Source: Phycisphaerae bacterium (GTDB lineage: Bacteria; Planctomycetota; Phycisphaerae; Sedimentisphaerales; UBA12454). From it: DNA of 64,000 nt. The stretch's first letter is position 1; each line of letters starts with the position of its first letter. Location of the stretch: positions 47,680-111,679 of the forward strand of contig JBAZHC010000011.1 of assembly GCA_041652575.1 (NCBI GenBank), in the 5' to 3' direction. Below the pieces are notes generated by a model that worked only from the letters and a program-made list of their open reading frames with translations, had not been told where the DNA came from and ran no database searches. The position numbers and the translations under genes were made by a program. This document shows positions 8,904-16,704 of this stretch, in pieces.

Positions 8904-9962
8904 TTATGGTTTCTGCCGTTGTTTATCGTTATATAACTTTTCAAAAAAATCTATCATCCATCCTGTCAGGTCAACTTTTTGCCCCAGGAATTTATCGCGT
9001 TTTAGCCGAACCTGCTCTTTAATCTTATCATTGGCCAGCCAGTTGTCCAGGCACTCGAGAAGTTTGTCAAAATCTTTGGGCAAAAATCCGCAGGTCAGCC
9101 CTTTATTCTGCAGGTCTTCGATAACTGAAAGTCTGCCTACAAATGTATTGCATCTTATCGAAGGCGTACCCAGAACCGCGGATTCCCTAATCATCGTCTG
9201 GCTGTCCCCGACTACTATTTGCGCAAAAGCCATCACGTCAAAAATTTTATCGACATCGACTTTCAAAAGATAAGGCTCAAATTCCTTTTCCAAAACCTTT
9301 TCGGCGCTTATGAAAACTTTGCCGTGTTTTAAAAGTTTATTCACAATCAGATGAGCCTGCTCGGACGACAGCCCTTTTTCGCCGATATCATGATGAGCCG
9401 TGAGCGAAACAAGCCGGACAAGAAAATATTTTTCATTCTCACCGACGCCAAGCTCCTTTAAAATATTGCGATTCGGCTGGAACCTGTCAGGATGAAGATA
9501 CGCCAGTTCGTGCAGGCTTGGATGTTTAATGTGTTTCTTTCCGTAATCATCATTTAAACTCTCAGGAGTCACGATATAGTGCGCAAATGGATAAGCCAGT
9601 TTTGTAAAAAGCGGAACCACCTTTGAGTCATCTGCGTTAAATATTATTGATTTCGCCCCGACAAGCCCTGCGGCGTAAGGCGCCACCAAAGATGTGCCGA
9701 CAATAAAATCCGTCGGTTTTTGCCTGGCGATTTTATACACCGTCCGAAAGGTCCTGATATTTTGTATGCCCGAAGCCAAAAGTCCGGTTTTGCTGCGGGG
9801 TATAGCGATGTATTTTAAGCCTGCTTTGTCGAGAAGAGAGGTCAGGCAGTCCTTCTGGCGGGCGACTATATGTACTTCATGACCGGCTTTTTCCAGCTCG
9901 ATTATTGCATTTTTAAAAAGATGAAAATGCGCAGGATGTCCAAGGTCGAAAATAAATCTCAT
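8904..9962 (-). CDS. DUF354 family protein, GT-B glycosyltransferase-like
   Basis: A 352-residue protein that begins MRFIFDLGHPAHFHLFKNAI, the very characteristic N-terminus of DUF354. The fold resembles UDP-GlcNAc 2-epimerase/MurG-like GT-B proteins, and VVGDSQTMIRESAVLGTPSI (about residues 273-292) matches the ligand-binding region of that group. The ATG overlaps the TGA of the upstream GT2 gene as ATGA, with AAGGA 7 nt upstream, so the two are translationally coupled. No reaction is established for the family; its setting indicates surface glycan work. Confidence 0.86.
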   Translation of the reverse strand: MRFIFDLGHPAHFHLFKNAIIELEKAGHEVHIVARQKDCLTSLLDKAGLKYIAIPRSKTGLLASGIQNIRTFRTVYKIARQKPTDFIVGTSLVAPYAAGLVGAKSIIFNADDSKVVPLFTKLAYPFAHYIVTPESLNDDYGKKHIKHPSLHELAYLHPDRFQPNRNILKELGVGENEKYFLVRLVSLTAHHDIGEKGLSSEQAHLIVNKLLKHGKVFISAEKVLEKEFEPYLLKVDVDKIFDVMAFAQIVVGDSQTMIRESAVLGTPSIRCNTFVGRLSVIEDLQNKGLTCGFLPKDFDKLLECLDNWLANDKIKEQVRLKRDKFLGQKVDLTGWMIDFFEKLYNDKQRQKP

Positions 9963-10909
9963 TTCAAATCCTTGTTGGATTCCATATCGAACCACATCGC
10001 GAAAAGCGTAAACTGTATTGCCGTGATAAAGCAGAACATCGCCGCCAGCGCATTTATCGGCGGAATATGTCCATCGGTAAACCATTTATAAAACACCCTG
10101 ACAAACAGCGCCACCGTCGCAATATCGAATAACAAACCGAAAGCATAAAAGAAAATCAGCGGATGAAAATCTCTGATAATATATTTTTCCTTCATCCTGT
10201 ATAAAAAGCATTTCAGCAGGAGCCATGAAAGTTTCGGCACGACCGCGTGAATTTTTATTCCGCTGTCTTCGCCGATGTTATAAATCGGTTTTATCGGCAC
10301 ATCGCGAACCTTCATATTGTAAATGTTAAGTTTTACAAGCACATCGTTCGGCATACCATAACGCTTATATATTTTGTCGATGTCTATAAGTTCCAGCGCC
10401 TTAAGATTCATCACGGTATAACCGGTCTGTGAATCCGCGATATGCCAGTATCCGCTTGCGATTTTAGTAAATAGCGAAAGAAACGAATTACCAAGATACC
10501 TGACTTTGGGAATTATGTTCCATGCGTTTCCGGTAAACAGACGATTGCCTTTGGAATAGTCGATTTCACCGTTCACAACAGGGTCAAGCAGTGCAGGCAA
10601 ATCCTTAGGATCCATCTGCGCATCGCCGGCCATTACAGCCGTCGCGAATATTTTATTTTCTTTCGCCCACTTATAGCCTGTGGCAATCGCCGCGCCTACT
10701 CCCTGATTTTTCTCGTGGACTATAAGGACGATTCTGCCGCCCTGCTTTTCGGCATACTGCCTGACAACCTCGGCGGTTCTGTCGCTGCTCCTGTCGTCCA
10801 CAATGACAATCTTATCGACAAAATCAGGCATTGTCTCTATTACCCTGCATATAAGCACTTCTTCGTTATACGCGGGCACTACCACACAAACGCTTTTATT
10901 CTTATACAT
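9959..10909 (-). CDS. GT2 glycosyltransferase, polyprenyl-phosphate sugar synthase type
   Basis: A 316-residue protein with a GT-A domain: VVVPAYNEE (about residues 9-17), KIVIVDDRSSD, NQGVGAAIATGYKWA and the metal-binding AGDAQMDP. Two hydrophobic segments form the C-terminus (about 230-310), as in GtrB/DPM1-like enzymes that load glucose or mannose on polyprenyl phosphate. AAGGA is 7 nt before the ATG. It is coupled to DUF354 downstream and lies 25 bp after rseP. It may supply the lipid-linked sugar to the GT39 enzyme (inference). Confidence 0.88.
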   Translation of the reverse strand: MYKNKSVCVVVPAYNEEVLICRVIETMPDFVDKIVIVDDRSSDRTAEVVRQYAEKQGGRIVLIVHEKNQGVGAAIATGYKWAKENKIFATAVMAGDAQMDPKDLPALLDPVVNGEIDYSKGNRLFTGNAWNIIPKVRYLGNSFLSLFTKIASGYWHIADSQTGYTVMNLKALELIDIDKIYKRYGMPNDVLVKLNIYNMKVRDVPIKPIYNIGEDSGIKIHAVVPKLSWLLLKCFLYRMKEKYIIRDFHPLIFFYAFGLLFDIATVALFVRVFYKWFTDGHIPPINALAAMFCFITAIQFTLFAMWFDMESNKDLK

Positions 10910-10934
10910 ATCGTATCCTTTTATAAAGGAGAAT

Positions 10935-12998
10935 CTATCTGCTGAAGAACACCCTGATAATATCGTTATATGTAATCATTATAAACAAGGCGCCTATAAG
11001 CGCAAGCCCGATATAAACCAGCCCTTCCTGCACTTTCGAATGTACAGGCGAGCCTTTGATTTTCTCGATTATCAGCAGTACGACAAGTCCGCCGTCCAGT
11101 ATCGGCAGCGGAAGAAAATTCATCACCGCAAGACAGGCGCTGATAATTCCCATAAAGTGTATATACTGAATATAATCTTTATCGGCTATAATTTTCGAAC
11201 TTGCCGCAATCATACCCACCGGCCCCATAAGGCTCTTTGGACTTACGTCGCCTATAATCAGGCCTTTGATTGTCATATACGTCTGGGCGATAAACTCAAC
11301 TGTTTTTCTCGCTCCCATTTTCAGCGCGTCAGCCTTTCCCGCCGCCCTGAAAAGTTTCGTCATCGGCTTAAACGGTATATCGTAAAAAGTTAAGCCCCTG
11401 ACAGCATATAAGTCGCCTTCGCTCGGCACTGCCAAACGAATATCGCCGTCATTGATTACGCTGCTGTAGTCAACTTTTACGGTTTTGCCCCTGTTCTTTT
11501 CGAGTACCGCGACGATATCGAAATAATTATTAACTTTCTCACCGGCGATAGTAACTATTTCCGCACCTCTGGGCAAATTGGTAAACACCGGCGAATTCAT
11601 ATCCGCCGCAGATGCTATGACGGGACTATTCACATCCAGCCCGACGCCAATCCCGATAACAGCTCTGCCCTGCTCGTCTCTGGGCGTTACTTTTGCTTCG
11701 ACAAGTTCGTTATCCCGCAAAACCACCATACTGAGTTCTTCTCCCAGATTAGCGACCGTCGCCTGCCGCAATTCCTTATAAGTAGGATTGGGAACATCCT
11801 CGATCTGTACGATGACATCTCCCTTGTGCAGTATTTCGTTTACGTCTGATTTTTCAATGCTGATAATTTTAAGTCTCGGTATAAGGCCGCAGAACTGGGC
11901 CGGAACAAAAGTGCCGTCCTCCTGATATTCCATATAAGCGATATATTCGAGCCTGTCTTTAAATACTACAGGCTCGGTCTGTCCGGGCCTTTGAAATGAC
12001 AGCGTTACCATCGGCTCGAAAACAGCCTGCATCTTATCGCTGTATTGCCAGAACTTTTCTATCTTTTCGCCGTCGATATCGGCCAGCACATCGCCTTCTT
12101 TGAGTCCGGTTTGCTCTAATAAAACTTCCGGGGTTTCAACCTTTGCTATTTCAAGAGAACTTGCCGGCATTATGCCGAATCCTCTGAATCCAAGCCCCGG
12201 CATATTTTCCGCTACGATTGAAATATCCTCGATACTGCCGTCCGTCCGTTGTACCTTCAAACTGACAGGCTCGTTTCTTCCTGAAAAAGCCGCGGCGATA
12301 GCCATTCCCCTGAAGTCGAGATTTCTTTTTCCATCGACCTCGATTATTTCATCGCCTGCTTTCAGTCCGGCCTTGTCCGCGGGATACCCCGGAATACAAT
12401 CGCCTACGACCGCGGGCATCATCCTGATACCTACCGTAAAAACAATAACGAAAAGTATTCCCGCCAGTATAACGTTCATCGCTACGCCTGCCGAACCGAC
12501 AATGATTCTTTTCCATATCGGTTTGTTCAAAAATGAACGCGGGTCGTCGCTTGGCTTGTCGGAGCCGACATCTTCCTGACCGAGAAGTTTTACGAAGCCG
12601 CCCACGGGGAAAATCCGCAACTGATATTCTGTCTCGCCGGCCTTGCCGCCGAATGGTACTTTAATACACAACAGTCCCTCTTCGTCAGGGTCGTTTTCTT
12701 TCAGCAGGATAGTGGGAAAGATTCTGAATCTAAGATAATTTTCGCATTTCTTAAAACCCACTACAACCGTTCCGAATCCTACCGCGAATGCTTCAACTCT
12801 GACATCGGATAATTTGCCCGCGATAAAATGGCCCAGTTCATGAATGAAAATCACCGTGCCAAGCCCGACTAACGACATAATTATACTGCTGCTTTTGCTG
12901 AAGTGTCCTGAAATGTAATAAATTGCCAATGCAACTATCACCAAAAGTATCAGGGCGTTTATATAATTTTTCGATTTTAAATTACTTTGTTCAGACAT
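10935..12998 (-). CDS. rseP: RseP-type site-2 membrane metalloprotease
   Basis: A 687-residue M50 intramembrane zinc protease. The catalytic HELGH is at residues 53-57 in a membrane segment, and the second metal site motif PLPILDGG lies near the C-terminus. Between them are at least two, perhaps three, PDZ domains (PAVVGDCIPGYPADKAGLKA, then LLEQTGLKEGDVLADIDGEK). It is longer than E. coli RseP (about 450) because of the extra PDZ segment and an insertion after the first helix. It cleaves membrane-bound anti-sigma factors and signal peptides. The start overlaps the dxr end by 22 bp; the dxr-rseP order is common in bacteria. Confidence 0.93.
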   Translation of the reverse strand: MSEQSNLKSKNYINALILLVIVALAIYYISGHFSKSSSIIMSLVGLGTVIFIHELGHFIAGKLSDVRVEAFAVGFGTVVVGFKKCENYLRFRIFPTILLKENDPDEEGLLCIKVPFGGKAGETEYQLRIFPVGGFVKLLGQEDVGSDKPSDDPRSFLNKPIWKRIIVGSAGVAMNVILAGILFVIVFTVGIRMMPAVVGDCIPGYPADKAGLKAGDEIIEVDGKRNLDFRGMAIAAAFSGRNEPVSLKVQRTDGSIEDISIVAENMPGLGFRGFGIMPASSLEIAKVETPEVLLEQTGLKEGDVLADIDGEKIEKFWQYSDKMQAVFEPMVTLSFQRPGQTEPVVFKDRLEYIAYMEYQEDGTFVPAQFCGLIPRLKIISIEKSDVNEILHKGDVIVQIEDVPNPTYKELRQATVANLGEELSMVVLRDNELVEAKVTPRDEQGRAVIGIGVGLDVNSPVIASAADMNSPVFTNLPRGAEIVTIAGEKVNNYFDIVAVLEKNRGKTVKVDYSSVINDGDIRLAVPSEGDLYAVRGLTFYDIPFKPMTKLFRAAGKADALKMGARKTVEFIAQTYMTIKGLIIGDVSPKSLMGPVGMIAASSKIIADKDYIQYIHFMGIISACLAVMNFLPLPILDGGLVVLLIIEKIKGSPVHSKVQEGLVYIGLALIGALFIMITYNDIIRVFFSR

Positions 12999-14161
12999 TC
13001 TTTAACCTCATTTCTTGCCCAGTTATCCGCTGAAATCAAATCTTCCAGGCTCGCTTCTGTTTTGACTTTATGTTTATCGAGACAATGTTCTATAAGTTCG
13101 ACTATATTAACAAATTTTATCTTTCCTTCCAGAAATTCTTTGACCGCAGCTTCATTTGCCGCGTTAAATACCGCTGCGGCCGTACCGTTGGTCTTTGCGA
13201 CCTCGTAACCGATTTTCAGGGCTTTAAAGACTTCCATGTCGGGTTTCTCGAAAGTAAGATTCCCTATCTCTTCCAGCCGCAGATGTTTCGTTATTCCCCT
13301 GACCCTGTGCGGAAACGTCAGTGCGTACTGAATCGGCAGGCACATGTCCGGCCCAGACATCTGCGCTATTACAGAACCGTCGACGAATTCAACCATCGAA
13401 TGAACTATCGATTCCGGATGGACAAGCACTTCGATTTTTTCTACCGGCACATCGAACAGCCATTTCGCTTCGATTATCTCAAGAGCCTTGTTCATCATTG
13501 TGGCCGAGTCTATTGTTATTTTTTTGCCCATATTCCACGTCGGATGAGCAAGTGCCTGTTCGATTGTCGCGTTTTGAATCTGTTCTTTCGTTGCGCCTCT
13601 GAACGGCCCCCCGCTTGCCGTCAGGATTATCCTGTTAACCTCGCTGGAGTTTCCAGCCTGTAATGCCTGGAAGACCGCCGAGTGTTCACTGTCAACGGGT
13701 AATATTTTAGCGTTATTCTGTTTGGCGACCTTTGTCAAAAGCGCTCCGGCTATAACAAGCGGCTCTTTATTGGCGATGGCAAGAGTCTTGCCCGCTTTTG
13801 CAGCCGCTAAAATAGCCTCAAGTCCCGCCGCTCCGACAACCGCAGCTATTACGACATCGACATTTTCATTTGAAGCCGCGATTGAAAGACCGCTGTTGCC
13901 GGAATGTATTTCTGTGCCGTGTAGGGTGGGCTTTAGCCCACGCGGTTCATCCAGTAGTTTTTTGAAATTATCTACTTTCTCCGGATTGGTAACAACTGCG
14001 ATTGAAGGCCTGAATTTTTTAACCTGCTCGGCCAGCAGTTCGACATTATTGTGAGCCGTAAGAGCGACGACCTTATAATCGGCGCCGAGAGCTTCTATAA
14101 CGCGCAAGGCGTTTCTGCCTATCGAACCTGTCGAACCGAGTATCGCTATTTTCTTTATCAT
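12977..14161 (-). CDS. dxr: 1-deoxy-D-xylulose 5-phosphate reductoisomerase
   Basis: A 394-residue MEP-pathway enzyme that turns DXP into 2-C-methylerythritol 4-phosphate with NADPH. Seen: GSTGSIGRNA (NADPH loop, residue 9 on), ANKEPLVIAG, VDSEHSAVFQ, HPTWNMGKKITIDSATMMNK and EIIEAKWLF, all family signatures. Unusual: residues 74-80 (RGLKPTL) are encoded by a complete 24-bp REP element (13921-13944) read in frame, in the variable loop between FKKLL and TEIHSG. The frame is intact and the rest looks functional. The start follows the PocR-AraC stop codon without a gap. Confidence 0.96.
   Translation of the reverse strand: MIKKIAILGSTGSIGRNALRVIEALGADYKVVALTAHNNVELLAEQVKKFRPSIAVVTNPEKVDNFKKLLDEPRGLKPTLHGTEIHSGNSGLSIAASNENVDVVIAAVVGAAGLEAILAAAKAGKTLAIANKEPLVIAGALLTKVAKQNNAKILPVDSEHSAVFQALQAGNSSEVNRIILTASGGPFRGATKEQIQNATIEQALAHPTWNMGKKITIDSATMMNKALEIIEAKWLFDVPVEKIEVLVHPESIVHSMVEFVDGSVIAQMSGPDMCLPIQYALTFPHRVRGITKHLRLEEIGNLTFEKPDMEVFKALKIGYEVAKTNGTAAAVFNAANEAAVKEFLEGKIKFVNIVELIEHCLDKHKVKTEASLEDLISADNWARNEVKECLNKVI
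13921..13944 (+). repeat. REP element copy 1, inside dxr
   Basis: An exact copy of the 24-bp REP: GTAG head, then a hairpin of GTGGGC and GCCCAC around a TTTA loop, and a CGCG tail. It is embedded in the dxr reading frame and adds RGLKPTL to the enzyme. Confidence 0.93.
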
Positions 14162-15424
14162 TTATTTTCTTCTGTTCATATCCCTGAACAGTCTGGGAGT
14201 AACGCCGACGATTTCCTTGAATGTCCGCGTAAAATAACTCTGGTTGTTATAGCCGGCATCGAAGCATATTTCGGTACAGTTCTTATTAGTGGAAATTAAA
14301 AGTTCTTTCGCGTGTTCAATGCGAACGTTTGTCAGATAATCTATTACTGTCATACCGGTTTGTTCCTTGAAGATATGACTCAGACGCGAAACGCTCAAAT
14401 GGGCGCTGTGTGCAATCTCATCGAGAGAGAGCGGCTCAACATAATGCTGCTGAATATAATCTATCGACGGTTTTATCTGCGAAACTCTTTTCTTGTCCTG
14501 TATGGAATAAACAAGTTCGATAAAATCGTTCAAAGCGTTGGTTATCCAGACGCACAAGTCCTGCTGATTATCTATCTGCAGAACCTTATTCATATAATCG
14601 AGGTTCTTTTCCAGCAGAAAGTTTATATCGACTCCGCCTTCCACCGCGCTTCTGCTCAGGACGCTCAGCAGTTCGAGCATTCTCGCCTTGAGAACCGAAA
14701 GGTCTCCCGGGTCCTTGAGCATAATCTTTGCCAGTATCATATTAAGGACTTCTCTTGCGCCCATCCGGTCGCCGATTTTGACCTTATCCATAAGCTGCTT
14801 TTCAGAATCGAGCGGATATTGACCCGCCCCTGTTATTTCCTTATGCTCGCGTATCAGTTCGCCTATTTCCGACTGCTGCTGACTTCTCTGTCTTCGCCAT
14901 TGCATAACATACGGGTCAAGGTTGGTAACTTCATAAAAAAGAACGAACAAAAATTCCGCCGCTTCATGAATTTTCCTGCCCGCCAAAACAGGCAGCTTCA
15001 TTACCGACTGTTTCAGTTTTGTCCTGTTAATGCGTATGCCTTTGAGGCGTTTGTCGATATCTTCAATTACTGTCTCATCAGGCTTATCCCAGAGACATTT
15101 GCCGAAGAATATTCCGCCCAAAGGTTTCTCCCTGTCCATAGCGGGCACACAGGCAAGAACAATCCCGGCATGGCAGATGCTTATATATGGCTGGCCGGTC
15201 TCGAATGCCATCTTCATACTCCTGAGTCTGTCCTGCAGGCAGCGTTTCAAACCGGCCGGGCTGTTGCGGACTATTTTGCAGAATTCAGGATGACAATCTT
15301 TGCTGCATACATCGGACAGATTTCTGCCCTGCAAATCGGTCGTTTCGATAGACAATCCGAAATTGCCGCGAAAGGCAGTTTCTATCCGTGTAAAATCCTT
15401 TTTTGTAAGTAATGAATTTTCCAT
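14162..15424 (-). CDS. PocR-domain AraC-family transcription regulator
   Basis: A 420-residue regulator. The N-terminal third is a PocR sensory domain, with cysteines in CSKDCHPEFCKIV, KRCLQDR and ISICHAGIVLACVPA. The C-terminal 100 residues are an AraC double helix-turn-helix: LSLDEIAHSAHLSVSRLSHI and EICFDAGYNNQSYFTRTFKE. PocR domains bind small diols or hydrocarbon derivatives, or metal, in other proteins. The stop codon abuts the dxr ATG, so it is probably in one operon with dxr and rseP. The inverted repeat at 15470-15495 could be its binding site. Confidence 0.9.
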   Translation of the reverse strand: MENSLLTKKDFTRIETAFRGNFGLSIETTDLQGRNLSDVCSKDCHPEFCKIVRNSPAGLKRCLQDRLRSMKMAFETGQPYISICHAGIVLACVPAMDREKPLGGIFFGKCLWDKPDETVIEDIDKRLKGIRINRTKLKQSVMKLPVLAGRKIHEAAEFLFVLFYEVTNLDPYVMQWRRQRSQQQSEIGELIREHKEITGAGQYPLDSEKQLMDKVKIGDRMGAREVLNMILAKIMLKDPGDLSVLKARMLELLSVLSRSAVEGGVDINFLLEKNLDYMNKVLQIDNQQDLCVWITNALNDFIELVYSIQDKKRVSQIKPSIDYIQQHYVEPLSLDEIAHSAHLSVSRLSHIFKEQTGMTVIDYLTNVRIEHAKELLISTNKNCTEICFDAGYNNQSYFTRTFKEIVGVTPRLFRDMNRRK

Positions 15425-15469
15425 CTATTCACTAATAGGTATTTTCGGCTAATTATACCCTATGAAATG

Positions 15470-15495
15470 AATTTTAGCACTATTTTGCTAAAATT
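15470..15495. promoter_or_regulatory. Inverted repeat between divergent genes, possible operator
   Basis: AATTTTAGCA and TGCTAAAATT form a perfect 10-bp inverted repeat with a 6-bp spacer. It lies 46 bp upstream of the PocR-AraC gene and 105 bp before the ATPase gene on the other strand, where a regulator site would be expected. No U tract follows, so it is not a terminator. Confidence 0.45.
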
Positions 15496-15599
15496 ATTGT
15501 AATTTCTTTAAACATAAAGAGTTATATATCATTAAACTTTATTTGCCGAACCTTAGCTTATACTTGTTAAATTTACATTTGTTCGCTATAAATACCTGT

Positions 15600-16697
15600 A
15601 TGAAACCCCTTTATATTAGCGCGACTGGACAGGACAGCGGCAAGACCGCCGTAATTTGCGGCCTGATTCAGTATCTGCGAAGCCACGGCCACAATCCCGG
15701 CTACTGCAAACCTGTCGGCCAGCGATATGTTATGTATAACAACCACAGCATTGACGAAGACGCCGTACTTGCCCACAAGGTTTTCGACTTCAAGGACCGT
15801 CCCGAGGATATGAGTCCCATCGCCGTCGCGGAAGGTTTCACAGCCAAATTCATCGCAAACCCGGATGTTTCACCGCTCGAAAAGCAGATACGAGACAGTT
15901 TCGCCAGGCTTCAGGAAAAGCATCAAATGGTAATTATTGAAGGTACCGGCCATGCCGGCGTTGGAAGCTGTTTCGGCCTGTCGAACGCCCGCGTCGCGCA
16001 AATGCTCGATGCGAACGTGGTAATAGTCGCCTCCGGCGGTATCGGCAGACCCATTGACGAAATTTCGTTATCTCTTGCCCTTTTCAAACAATATAACGTC
16101 AACGTAACAGGTGTGATTCTGAATAAGATTTACCCGCAGAAATACGAGAAGATTAAATCCATCGCCCCGAAGGGACTGGAGCTTATCGGCACAAAACTCG
16201 TGGGAAATATTCCTTACGATTCCAATCTTTCATTTTTCTCCGTCGGCCAGATAGCCGAGGAATTCGGCTATAAGGTTGTCTGCGGCAACGAATCTCTTTC
16301 GAATAAAATCGAGCATACCGTTGTCGCCGCGATGGAGCCGCAGAACGTGCTCAAGTATATCGAAAGAAACACGCTGATAATTACGCCCGGCGACCGCATC
16401 GATAATATTCTGCTTACCCTTGCCCTGTCTCAATCGAAAGACTATCACGATAAATTATGCAGCGGCGGACTGATTCTCACCGGCGGACTCAAGCCCGATT
16501 CGACTATATTGGCCCTTCTTTTGAAAGGTACGATTCCCGTACTTCTTACGGATGAGGATACTTTTACTGTCACGGCAAAAATGAAGGATTTGCACTTTAA
16601 AATCCGTGCTGACGACCATGACAAAATCGCCAGAACTTATGAATTGCTCAAGGACAACGTCGATATCGACGCCATTTTAAAGAATTTATCCGCCTAA
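15600..16697 (+). CDS. BioD-like P-loop ATPase with DRTGG domain
   Basis: A 365-residue protein. The N-terminal AAA_26/dethiobiotin-synthetase-like domain has the P-loop TGQDSGKTAV (about residues 8-17), KPVGQRY and IIEGTGHAGVGSCF. The C-terminal DRTGG domain includes LIITPGDRIDNILLTLAL and SGGLILTGGLKPD. The same two-part layout forms the N-terminus of long phosphotransacetylases, but the Pta catalytic domain is missing here. It may be a regulatory or nucleotide-sensing protein. The ATG has no clear Shine-Dalgarno; upstream TTG codons in frame would add up to 19 residues. The gene ends 7 bp before the end of the convergent peptidase gene. Confidence 0.8.
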   Translation: MKPLYISATGQDSGKTAVICGLIQYLRSHGHNPGYCKPVGQRYVMYNNHSIDEDAVLAHKVFDFKDRPEDMSPIAVAEGFTAKFIANPDVSPLEKQIRDSFARLQEKHQMVIIEGTGHAGVGSCFGLSNARVAQMLDANVVIVASGGIGRPIDEISLSLALFKQYNVNVTGVILNKIYPQKYEKIKSIAPKGLELIGTKLVGNIPYDSNLSFFSVGQIAEEFGYKVVCGNESLSNKIEHTVVAAMEPQNVLKYIERNTLIITPGDRIDNILLTLALSQSKDYHDKLCSGGLILTGGLKPDSTILALLLKGTIPVLLTDEDTFTVTAKMKDLHFKIRADDHDKIARTYELLKDNVDIDAILKNLSA

Positions 16698-16704
16698 GGC
16701 AGTA

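Noticed and set aside
15600..16697. Phosphotransacetylase or biotin synthesis (BioD) call for the ATPase gene
   Set aside because: The Pta catalytic domain is absent, and the DRTGG half and context do not fit dethiobiotin synthetase.
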